From Stentor coeruleus (Eukaryota > Ciliophora > Heterotrichea > Heterotrichida > Stentoridae), in contig MPUH01000087.1 in the NCBI GenBank assembly GCA_001970955.1, forward strand, positions 1 to 64,000: a stretch of DNA of 64,000 nt. Reading direction: 5' to 3'. The translations under genes were made by a program, and so were the position numbers. Numbering within the stretch: the first letter of the stretch is position 1; the number at the start of each line of letters is the position of its first letter. Of this stretch, positions 33,301-38,824 are shown in pieces. The notes beneath the pieces were generated by a model that did no database searches, had not been told where the DNA came from, and worked only from the letters and a program-made list of their open reading frames with translations.

Positions 33301-34418
33301 TTTGGAAGTATTTTTTTATAGATAAAAACTCTATTTATTATGCAGTCAATCATTTTAAGAGGCATAGCTGTTGTTGGAGATGTCATTGATTCGATATAGA
33401 ATGTATACTTCATAATCACTTCAGCTTTATCCCTATATTGTCCAGCACTAATTAATCTTTCATCAAATATGTCCTCAGATTCTTCCAATAATCTAATGTT
33501 TATTCTAGAGGCATGCTTTTTGCTCCCATTCTCCCATTCAATAAGAAATCTGTCAACACTTTTATCGAATTTTAATATTGTGCACTTTCTCCATTCAAAT
33601 GTCCCATCAGCGAAGAACCATTTAGAATAAACTTTAGCTTCACCATGTTTTTCGCTAATTTTTTTTATAAAACTTCTAGGTGAATCCTTATCATCATGTG
33701 GATTATACATTTCTAATGGTAAAAACTTGGTGTTATCAGTTCTGCCAAGTTCTTCTTTAGCTTCTTTTATAAAAGTGCCAATAGGCAAAGTCACACTAAA
33801 ACCTTCGCCTTGATTTTCCTTTTTGACATTAAAATCTTTTTTTATTACTATTCGACTTTTTTCAGATGGTTTCGCAAGCGAGGTTTGTGGCCTTGGTGGT
33901 TTAGGTGGATGAGGACGTGCAGGCTTAGCTGAATATAATTCCGAACGACTTTTTGATTTAAATTCTTGATTTCTTGCTTGCTGCCAATCAATAGACTTAA
34001 TGATTCCTGAGCTAGGCCTTATGCTCATATCTTTAGAATCATCACACATCATTGCAATAGAACTTAAGGTTAGCATTTCAGCGTTTTGTGGTTTAGTGAT
34101 ACTTCTTAGCTGCGTTGTCAAAATAACCTTACCAGTCTGAATATCAGGAGTTTCTGAGTAATACCCTGGCCGAAGAATACTAGAACTGTTAGGCCGTAAA
34201 AGGCCTGTCCTGTTAAAGTCAGATAAGTTCATAGTACGTGAAGTTGAATTGCTCATAGTATTTGAGCATACTACAAACTCCCCTGGACGTGGAAGGAGTT
34301 TGCTGCTAATACTTGACATTTCTTCTAGAGTTTCTTGTTTTTGTTGCAAGGATTGAAATTTTAGGTACTCTGAGACTGCGTGTTTGTGCCTTAGTGTTTT
34401 TGAACTCTTTTGCTCCAT
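21351..34418 (-). CDS. Axonemal dynein heavy chain, inner-arm type
   Basis: A single uninterrupted frame of 4355 residues. The N-terminal 1500 residues are the tail, with a short strand-rich module near residues 265-310 (KWFFADGTFEWRKC..). The motor follows with AAA1 P-loop GPAGTGKTETTKDLAKAL near residue 1620, AAA2 GDAMTGKST near 1900, AAA3 GSSGTGKSS near 2320 and AAA4 GTGGNGRRS near 2660, where Arg replaces the Walker Lys as is usual in axonemal dyneins. The stalk coiled coils flank a microtubule-binding domain at roughly 3020-3150, starting KPPHGVKLAVEAV. The C-terminal domain ends with STTGHSTNYV and WIKRGVA. ATP hydrolysis at AAA1 drives sliding of doublet microtubules. The motor sequence resembles single-headed inner-arm chains (DNAH1/3/6/7/12/14 group). 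The exact orthologue cannot be fixed by eye. Confidence 0.97.
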   Translation of the reverse strand: MEQKSSKTLRHKHAVSEYLKFQSLQQKQETLEEMSSISSKLLPRPGEFVVCSNTMSNSTSRTMNLSDFNRTGLLRPNSSSILRPGYYSETPDIQTGKVILTTQLRSITKPQNAEMLTLSSIAMMCDDSKDMSIRPSSGIIKSIDWQQARNQEFKSKSRSELYSAKPARPHPPKPPRPQTSLAKPSEKSRIVIKKDFNVKKENQGEGFSVTLPIGTFIKEAKEELGRTDNTKFLPLEMYNPHDDKDSPRSFIKKISEKHGEAKVYSKWFFADGTFEWRKCTILKFDKSVDRFLIEWENGSKKHASRINIRLLEESEDIFDERLISAGQYRDKAEVIMKYTFYIESMTSPTTAMPLKMIDCIINRVFIYKKILPKEFRVHLHFSALQADEQHNTKRMLWKGEITHLVYEAPLYLNLGFPTLLSFKENYFKNLKKFELKFEQKSYSIPAEKIHSLVNDVEKNFEYAQHKLEFEADLPYNIEKQELFSTILSPEKFVPLQEKTIFIPEKTIIYQGFIDKLEFINEHLHQASAGFFSILYKQNIQLIDFKKFEFFVQDFPQAYQLSKFVRVQKLESLDTLREFRNICFDTQYSIQDILNVANEARQKRNEERTKARIYANQVIILENKLSPALLDKLSRFLCLCNNILEREMRSRLDFSLSSILNQLVSLKKHIKSLGSVVDIINHFHWYKSSKKIMCIKCFLVFKDCKADIEPPLDDIVDGFKDFLWDIVKEIQKLPSLELHEIGNSREEGFMKIVDFYDEDIDKAIEKCCLFVEKLWKYPQKLIDNMQSLEYLMRINIENIKNTMQYNFDLDYIIEELDNIFEAQELMENIFKSKKTISLGLFVLKIRKAYETLKEKFELTVSVYKNILYSQAIKDIELLEEQEVEIMKIIRHIPKNLEELNDIKTFLSAQLKERYEFLDIHTKSCFDCIETMEKYKMLPDEELIYRAWNGFGLGMRIERVKYGCYSTIKRCEKEFAEQLKQNLAQIVIDIDNIRNEFLALKEESNIEKFEELSQSYGILKDNIDKTSELCKVLNLREGIVGVKMTDFKHLESLKREFSNYCKLWFYARDFFYHEPIWMRGNLCDIDSDAVSSEIELYITELRVLQHSTFKEIPAALSVTTALLRKVNTFAPYVPILKNLKSNGIKDRHWESISKLTGIPFTKNLSMTLSSVIEQGIMNFDEEIEEISECAAREQNLESARIKMEKEWESIEFKIANFKNSNTYIIIDTNEIWEKLDEHLMKVNSMCNSPFAEFIEKEITIWKNSLFKLQEILEEWEKLQKSWSYIYPIFTSVDISNELPVVAGRFMHVNTQWENMMNTVKNNPIVIDVCWGIPKLLDQIKYSRDTLETILKSLYEYLTTKRKAFPRFYFLSNEELLTILSNSREIETVQKFIGKCFEGINKIRLQDDMIIGLESPEMETVDFENPVKIAENQQLKNVEVWMKETEIAMQTTVKSLLQICINSFTSSDNIDWIKASPSQLTQAVLQIYFTRAVENALGKASDSMKNLMNKISEDLSNLVKLVRENLTSNILNTISTMIILTMHNKDSIARLISGKIKSDTDFLWQVEMRYYATDKVFVKMVDTVREYGYEYLGIQGRLVITPLTDRCQRILMTALRLFLGGAPEGPAGTGKTETTKDLAKALAKKCVVFNCSDRLDHNAMAKFFIGLCYCGAWACFDEFNRMEQEVLSVVAQQITTIQAAMIKNSKRFMFEDDLVNLDDSCAIFITMNPGYAGRSELPDNLKALFRPIAMMIPDYAMIAEIFLYSYGFQQARTLARKLITSFKLSSEQLSSHKHYDYGMRAVTAVIKKAGAIKRTSSIECDEEDLLLQAVKESTLPKFLPEDLPLLSGILTDLFPNAKFKDAQSEITPFIHQAILEMKLVESSKFIKKAIELFELIQARHGNMVIGDAMTGKSTLIEVLSRAYALFTYYSMPIESRGPHKVERVTINPKSITLEQLYGHDDDTSHDWTDGILSYYIRVFSESTENNGHWVILDGPVDALWIENLNTVLDDNKKLCLSSGEIIKLTSSMKMLFEVEDLEQASPATVSRCGMVYLHEDNIQWNTIRDLWLKSLPAGYACNELIELIVQLFDYFIEPCIKFFKNVSTVVEFNPLWAVKNIISLMEALMLKSSMNIQEHNEEIADIRKKMVEEKLSNIKREPTLKSIVSKNIVKKNITRRVTRRQTILNEFAVDEKTIGRAEKMEIFCFFLFSLAWGFGGFLEEPSRKPFNELLYKLYSNSLGKGTGAIPLEISKKLGPVYHNDTFFTHFYNNELRNWESWNSLLMKIPKEKPSDLNFILVPCAEIVSKMYVLTRLVPKGYSALITGSSGTGKSSIVKRLISDLDISKYTYMSTTLSAQTSSNMIQEFVDIKLGKRKKGVYGGENGKKCVIVIDDLNMPTKEIYGAQPAIEILRTAIDKKGWFDLQTLEEKHLEDITYLGIMASPGGGRQSLSLRYMRHMFLITASEYGSDSLETIYRTYLQTAFEHHHQKIKDTIMQVTCATIDLYQSVLSRLPPTPAKSHYTFNLRDITRVFQGVAMVGANKLDSTIKMYHLWIHECLRVFSDRLIGEDELLFRSILGRSLEKWIHIKLSEFIDEKEPLYVNFLNEKVYQECQDIDVARQALENSLEEYNIKNSPKLELVFFDFAIIHLARICRIISTANGHMLLVGTGGNGRRSLCKLAAFLQEYEIFEIQVSNTYGVGEWREDLKSLLFKTGATNSKELFILKDYEITKDIYFENVNNILNSGEVSNLFNQEEKENIVERIRELRGMSIKSVPERWEAFIQNTRKNLHIVLCMSPVGENLKKRLRQFPSFTNCCSINWMTEWPEDALRSVTEKFFKESGLTTDVAKQKDIQDICVLFHYSALETSIQYRNETKKIHNITSTHYLLFLKYIQKLMEFKKGQMIKTSEKYKQGVKKIDKTQALVGKIRRYLVSLKPVLEERTKDTEEIMKVIHTKNVEADKTRTLVSQEQKESALQAEIAAKIKQECEEKLNKAIPELEAAIKALKTLKKDEINEVRNMQKPPHGVKLAVEAVVIINKQKPMKVPDPSDKSIINLDYFEAGKKMMKDPHFIQKLQKFDKDSLNQEVIDKLTPYIENPKFEPEMVRKASVAAEGLCKWVRAMFNYYYVNKDVKPKQESLNEAKETMAAKLKLLKDKEFELKQVEEMILDLKGEFETKNQEKQKLTADIKNCELQMGRAVKLIEKLSGERDRWSGIVIKMKEDMINLLGDIIIAAGMVAYMGNFIGSYREKIMQGFWIPAVSGSKSITCSKNFLLKNVLSVEVQLQNWHIQNLPTDKASVENAIILEHSIKWPLFIDPQNQALKWISKMKQQDKIQLTVIKPGFEEFYAVIENSMFLGNSLWIENVQETLDPLLLPLLNKNFTKQQGVLIVKFGENFKTIDPKFNLYMSTTVPNPNFPPETSTKVNVINFTITQESLSEQLQAIVCKKELPKETDERNKLVHQSFNLLKKLQDFEDTILLMLQNSGENILDDEILINSLTESKTMAEETEKKLQSATIAEQRIVELQANYVSVANLSALLYFAISDMQNIDPMYIFSMEWFLTIFNRGINKAQYTKVLPQRIEGLILAFREELYSSVSMCLFEKDKLLFNFLVAIRLMQDLNIQQWRYFLTGMSAITDIQENPVKNAINDKKWKAICEMSFIPEFSLLPGQIASNPEPWSQYLNSTQTFSEVPSFTEFCSYLPESLQNCTNLEKLLFIKVLKPEVLTKAIQAFVKSTLGDHYLNHPLFSMRSAFNESDPLMPMVFILTSGNDPQQMIKNFVYENGSNIYSISLGKGQGDRATKVLKEFAATGGWVLLQNCHLMPSWMPELENIIQRFRSDSEKGMIRMHNSFRLCLTTKSTSKFPITILQHAVKIINEPSKGLKSNLKSIFQTLSSNSEGQEFFNKCSKSDEWQKLLFGLCFFHCQIIERQKFGSLGWNVKYDFSAGDLKVCQRQLKLLIETYNSIPYQALLYLTGECNYGGRVTDSFDQIILNSLLEDIYKDDIMYDHFRFCGIDAYKIPRTPCSIQDFISAIDLYPSEDSPLLFGLHTNASISYSREESQYLLNCLVKIEAKSSVVAPNEKQELLKLFDEILAFLLPEFSLALVKEKYPVLYGESLNTFLQQEVQKYNNLNRIIKQSIGKLKKALEGHIVITHELEDLTDSILKNKVPDMWTAFSYLSSKPLMSWIQDFNKRLTFYAEWVQKSYPKVYWFSGFFFPQSFLTSLLQNYARKNKIAIDTLQFSIDVMNNMQKAEIETGCYINGLFIEGARWDCTSNSIEEAFDKELYSVMPVIWLKPTEKVEETPRKNKVYNCPVYRTAIRAGTLSTTGHSTNYVMTLPLLSIMDDKHWIKRGVAIITQLND

Positions 34419-34978
34419 TTATAAATATCTTTTGTTAATACCGCAGGCTGAGATTGCTGGTGATAAAGTTTACATTAACTGAAGTTTACTTTAGATATAG
34501 GATATTATCTGGCATATATATAAAAATATCTGTTCGTGAAAAATTAGTTTGATGTTCAATTAAAAAATGCAGATTAACAGTACTATAAACAACTTGTCTG
34601 ATATTTTATTTATTTTAAGAATAGATAGAGAATGCATAAAGGTTTCTCAAATATTTGATGAATTTCACCTTCTACATATAAATTCTAATAAAAAAGGGAA
34701 ATGTTTTTGTTCTATTCCTAAGCTTTATAACTTGCTTTAGTTCAAGCCAAGTTCAATCAATTAAATTGGTGTGAACTTGAGTATTAGAATCTACAAAATT
34801 GATTGAATAATTTATGGTTTGATGTTTAAAACTACGAAAAAAAACATTAACATTTCTTTTTGAATCATTAAGAGAATATGCATTAGACATTTAAATTTTA
34901 TATTTATGAACATATATAATCTAGTATAAAGGTTTTTATAATCCGCAAATTTCTAAGTTGTATATATTAATAAACTTA
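34419..34978. promoter_or_regulatory. Shared upstream gap of dynein and a small gene
   Basis: About 560 bp of AT-rich DNA between two divergent starts. It must hold the dynein promoter. No coding frame or clear motif is seen. Confidence 0.4.
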
Positions 34979-35194
34979 ATGTCTCACCTTACCACTGGTA
35001 GGAGCCCTCCTCCTTTTTTGAAGTTAGCAGAGTTAGCAAGGAAAATTCTTCCAGGAATGCTTCGCTATTGTGTTGAATTACTTTCTAATAGGGATCTCAT
35101 AGTTCTTCCAGACTATCAGGGCAACCCTAAAAAATTGCTTGACCCAGGAATTCCTTTTGAGTCCATTTTAGTATATTTATCTAGTGTTAAGTAG
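34979..35194 (+). CDS. Small hypothetical protein, 71 residues
   Basis: I place the start at the ATG at 34979, after a TATTAATAAACTTA leader. An in-frame ATG further upstream exists but adds only AT-rich filler. The product begins MSHLTTGRSPPPFLKLAEL and contains a hydrophobic helix-like core (ARKILPGMLRYCVELLS) and a PDYQGNPKKLLDPGIPF segment. It looks like a compact folded protein, but I cannot name it. Its TAG stop is directly followed by the stop codon of the convergent gene, with no base between. Confidence 0.6.
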   Translation: MSHLTTGRSPPPFLKLAELARKILPGMLRYCVELLSNRDLIVLPDYQGNPKKLLDPGIPFESILVYLSSVK

Positions 35195-35845
35195 CTATTT
35201 TTTGCTATAAAACGAACGAAAACCTTGAGGGTTTATTAGAGGATTTCCTTGAGAATAATTTTCTTCATATCGATATTGTTGTAATGGCGTATGCGATCTT
35301 TGAGGTTCATTTGCATGCACACTCTGATAAAAAAGATCTTCCTTAACTTTTCTCAAGTCCATGCTTTCTTGAAGTGGATTTCTTCTAAAACCTGGCTGTG
35401 CGGGAGGCGTTTGAACATATTCATAAGGTGGGTGCATGGGATAAGGATAAGGAACATACTCAGTTCTTACAATATGCATTGGAGACTCACTGCGAACTCC
35501 CCTTTCATGCATAGGTATCGTATACAATTCTTCTATTTTCCTGAAATTTTGCTCTGGCACAACAACTCGTTGTGGTTCTCTTTGATAAAAAGAGCCTAAA
35601 TAAGAGTAAGGTTGAGAAAGTTTAGGAATTTGAACTTCAGGAGCTGGTGTTCCAGCACTGCCAAAAGGAAACTTCCCTCGAGCTGGGGGGTTTGTAGTTT
35701 TATATCTGTGCAAATAAGAATCTTCAAATCTTTTCATTGCAGAATTAAAAACTTCTCTGCTTTCTGTCTTTTGAAGTTCTTGAATGAAGTAGTCCATGTC
35801 ATCTGGACTCATAAGTTCACTCCCTCCTAAATTCTTATTTGCCAT
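35195..35845 (-). CDS. Hypothetical Pro/Tyr-rich protein
   Basis: A 216-residue protein starting at the ATG at 35843-35845 (MANKNLGG..). A longer frame upstream lacks an ATG. The first 50 residues are helical and acidic (SPDDMDYFIQELQKTESREV). The rest is low complexity, rich in Pro, Tyr, Arg and Gln (for example YVPYPYPMHPPYEYVQTPP), and probably disordered. No known domain is visible. Its stop codon abuts the stop of the opposite gene. Confidence 0.7.
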   Translation of the reverse strand: MANKNLGGSELMSPDDMDYFIQELQKTESREVFNSAMKRFEDSYLHRYKTTNPPARGKFPFGSAGTPAPEVQIPKLSQPYSYLGSFYQREPQRVVVPEQNFRKIEELYTIPMHERGVRSESPMHIVRTEYVPYPYPMHPPYEYVQTPPAQPGFRRNPLQESMDLRKVKEDLFYQSVHANEPQRSHTPLQQYRYEENYSQGNPLINPQGFRSFYSKK

Positions 35846-36718
35846 GAAAAATAATAGTATAAGAAATTTTTGGAACAAGAATTTCTTGACAAATATTAAC
35901 GATTGAGTTCATACTTAAAGAAGAGATTTACTTATGGGAAAAAAAAACTTGGAATGAAGAGTTCAAATTGAAGATACAAAAAAACAATTGAAATAACTTA
36001 TTTATAGGAATTTTATTTAAAAAATGCTATTTTAAGTATTTGTTTTCTAAGTTTAAAGATATAGGAGTTATTATTGATGAATACTATTTTGTTGGTATGC
36101 TTTTTCACTTTTTTATCTGTTTCTTAAGCTATGATTTCTAATTTTTCTTACTTTGCCAAATTTTTATTTTTTTTGTTTATTTTTCTATTTTTGAGCATAT
36201 TAGAATAATTATTGCATTTATTGTACTGGCTACTCTTTCAATATAAACATATTCTTTCTGTTAGATACTGAAATGCTAAATAATACAGAAAAGCATTTGC
36301 TTTATGAGAGATATCATGGTAATATTGTTTGCAAAAATTACAGATTGTTAAGAAAGTTGATTTTATTCCTAAAGATCTACAATAACAGCATTTCTATTAC
36401 TTATCTGCTTCATTCTTAGTGAGATTCAGCTAACTTTTTTCATATTTATTCTCTTCAATCTCAATGCTTTAGGTCAATAATTTATTATATCTCTTATCAA
36501 TGCAATTAGATCTACTATCGCTAAAGACTAATTTAAATAAGATTTATATCAACTAGAAATTATTATAGATATATAAAATGTCTCTAGTAAAATCATATTT
36601 TGCATTCACTTTATGCTCACTAGCATATCTTATGTATAAATATGCTAGCTAATTTATTGAAGAAACTACTTTTAACATAATAGCTATTTACTAAACTATA
36701 AAAAATTATTTCAAAGAG
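35846..36718. other. AT-rich gap, no gene seen
   Basis: Upstream region of the Pro/Tyr-rich gene and beyond. Stops are dense in all frames and no repeat or RNA gene is evident. Confidence 0.5.
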
Positions 36719-37470
36719 CTAATTAGAAGAAATCCTCGTATTATTTTTTGCTCTCCTCAATTTATCGGCTAATAAAGATTTAGCCTTATATAAACATTGC
36801 ATATTCATAAACTCATCTAGGCTTATACTGATTTTCAATGAGAATCCAGCTATTTCAAACATTTCTGCTACTTCTCTGTTTCTGAAATTAGCACTTCTAA
36901 TCCTCCTTATAAGAAGCTTATTTTAATTTTCTTAATTATTTTAATTATGTCAATAAGGTTACGAAGTATTACTATACTCATATTTTAATTATAACTATAT
37001 ATTCTTAAGCCCTTGATCTTTCCACCTTGATAATAACTTTTTGTAACAATATTCATCAATTCATTCCACTCAATATTAGTCTTTGGCAAGTCCACCCATT
37101 ATTAGCAAGTTCTTTTCAAATTCTTTGCTAGTCATCCTTCCAAAAGTTGAAATTCCATAATATCCCCTTGCTTAAGTCATTTGAATTATCCCAAGATAAT
37201 CAGGAATTTCATAAAGACAAAATGCTATACGTAAATCTTCAAATCTGCACAACAACTTCCTAAAAATTCTAATTAAAAAACTCAAAAAAATATAAAAAAT
37301 GCAAAAATTCTAAAACCTTGAATTAAACTTACTAAGCAGCCTGGCAACCTAATTTCCTGTTTACTTGAATGCTTAGGATTGACCATTGACACTTTTCTAG
37401 CCACAGTATGCTTCATAACTTCATAAATATTAAGTAATTCCTAAGCTTTCTAATTTCCATATTTCTTACT
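36719..37470 (-). pseudogene. Possible gene relic, unknown family
   Basis: Read 5' to 3' on the minus strand there are protein-like segments in order: EVMKHTVARKVSMVNPKHSS; RKLLCRFEDLRIAFCLYEIP; GYYGISTFGRMTSKEFEKN; NIEWNELMNIVTKSYYQGG; and a final open run of 67 codons ending at 36719, including NREVAEMFEIAGFSLKISIS. They are separated by at least one stop and a few frame changes. A 16-bp GTAAG..CAAG stretch after the first segment could be an intron. I recognise no family. The composition is much more protein-like than the surrounding gaps. Confidence 0.4.
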
Positions 37471-37504
37471 CAATTTATCTAATATAATAAAATGAATATA
37501 TTGC

Positions 37505-37577
37505 GCCGGGATAGCTCAGTTGGGAGAGCGCAAGACTGAAGATCTTGCGGTCCTGGGTTCAATCCCCAGTCACGGCA
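37505..37577 (+). tRNA. tRNA-Phe (GAA)
   Basis: A 73-nt cloverleaf. The acceptor stem pairs GCCGGGA with TCACGGC with one mismatch, and A is the discriminator base. The D arm is GCTC..GAGC and the anticodon arm CAAGA-CTGAAGA-TCTTG carries GAA. The T arm CTGGG-TTCAATC-CCCAG is perfect. There is no intron, and CCA is not encoded. A T-run follows at once. Confidence 0.97.
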
Positions 37578-37578
37578 C

Positions 37579-37585
37579 TTTTTTT
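37579..37585 (+). terminator. RNA polymerase III T-run terminator
   Basis: Seven T residues start two bases after the tRNA 3' end, the usual Pol III termination signal. Confidence 0.85.
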
Positions 37586-37686
37586 ATCCACAACTAAGCA
37601 TCTCATTCTTAATTTTCCACAATTTTATCTAAATTCTTATTTTTCATGATGTATACTCTAACTTTTTCATCAATTATTGTAAATAA

Positions 37687-38811
37687 ATGGAAAAAGAGGC
37701 TGATTTTTTTACAGGACTAGCTTCTGCTCTCACACAAGCTAGCAACAAAGCTGTTATGGTCATAGAAAAGCTGTCAATAGGGTCATCACAATATAAAACT
37801 ATGATTCACGAGCTCCTGTCACGAAATCAACGGATGCAAGCATTTGATATTTTAGTGAAAATCACTTCAGAAATAAAAAAAAACGATTACTTAGATTCTG
37901 TACTCCTCGCAGGAAGGTTTTTATTAGTAAATCAGCTGATTTCTGAATGTTATATATTCCTAACAATATGCCAAGAAAAAGTTGTGGAGGTATATGGAGA
38001 GCCTATTGATTATTCATTGATTGAGGAAATTGGGAACATGTTTTATTTATCAGGACAAACTGAAATAGCTATTACTTGGTATGAAAAACTTATGGAAATG
38101 AATGAGGCTCCAGAAAGTCGTATGTATTTTAACATAGGAATGTGTTATCAGGTTGAAGAAAACTACAAAAAAGCTATTGAAAATTATATTAAAAGTACAT
38201 ATGCAGACCCTAAATTTAATAAAAGCTGGATTAATTTAGGGTATTGCTACATTCAGGATCATCAACCAGATAAAGCTCTGCAGTCTTTTCAGCAATTACC
38301 CTTGTCTGGAGAAAATTTAATCTGTGTTGGAAACGCTCATTTTAGAATGGGTAATTATGAAGAAGCTATAGCATTTTATCTCCGCTCAGTTGAGCTTAAA
38401 GAAGACTCTGGAGCTTATAACAATCTAGGTATTGCATTGAAAAAAGTTGGGCTGCTTAATGATGCTATAAATGCATTTTCTGACTCTCTTGCTCTTAAGC
38501 CTAATAGTGAAGCTGCGGTTAATCTTGTAACTTTATATTTTGAGCTTGGGAAACGCTCAGAAGCACAAAATTTATTGAGAATATGTGGGAAAATCATCCC
38601 TGAAAAACAATTAAAAGCGATAACTAAACAATTAGAACAAAAACTTCTTGCATATAAGGCAAATCTAACAAATAGATCTAGTTTAGAAGCTGTAGCATTA
38701 CATACTAATAGAAAAACCATGATAGCTAAACCTAGTGGTATTATGCCGGTAACTTCATCAAGGATACCAGCTAAGTCACCACAATTTCATAGGAAAAAGG
38801 CAAATGATTAA
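37687..38811 (+). CDS. TPR-repeat protein
   Basis: A 374-residue intact frame. From about residue 95 to 300 it holds tetratricopeptide repeats such as SRMYFNIGMCYQVEENYKKA, SWINLGYCYIQDHQPDKAL and GAYNNLGIALKKVGLLNDA. The last 50 residues are basic and unstructured. TPR arrays bind partner proteins. The repeat style is close to ciliary TPR proteins, but I cannot assign an orthologue. The ATG has the AAATAAATG context. It begins 110 bp after the tRNA gene and converges on the SMARCAL1 gene, with 13 bp between the stops. Confidence 0.85.
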   Translation: MEKEADFFTGLASALTQASNKAVMVIEKLSIGSSQYKTMIHELLSRNQRMQAFDILVKITSEIKKNDYLDSVLLAGRFLLVNQLISECYIFLTICQEKVVEVYGEPIDYSLIEEIGNMFYLSGQTEIAITWYEKLMEMNEAPESRMYFNIGMCYQVEENYKKAIENYIKSTYADPKFNKSWINLGYCYIQDHQPDKALQSFQQLPLSGENLICVGNAHFRMGNYEEAIAFYLRSVELKEDSGAYNNLGIALKKVGLLNDAINAFSDSLALKPNSEAAVNLVTLYFELGKRSEAQNLLRICGKIIPEKQLKAITKQLEQKLLAYKANLTNRSSLEAVALHTNRKTMIAKPSGIMPVTSSRIPAKSPQFHRKKAND

Positions 38812-38824
38812 AAAAACTAATAAG

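Noticed and set aside
21351-34418. Many plus-strand frames of 60-140 codons opposite the dynein gene
   Set aside because: All are shadows of the dynein coding frame.
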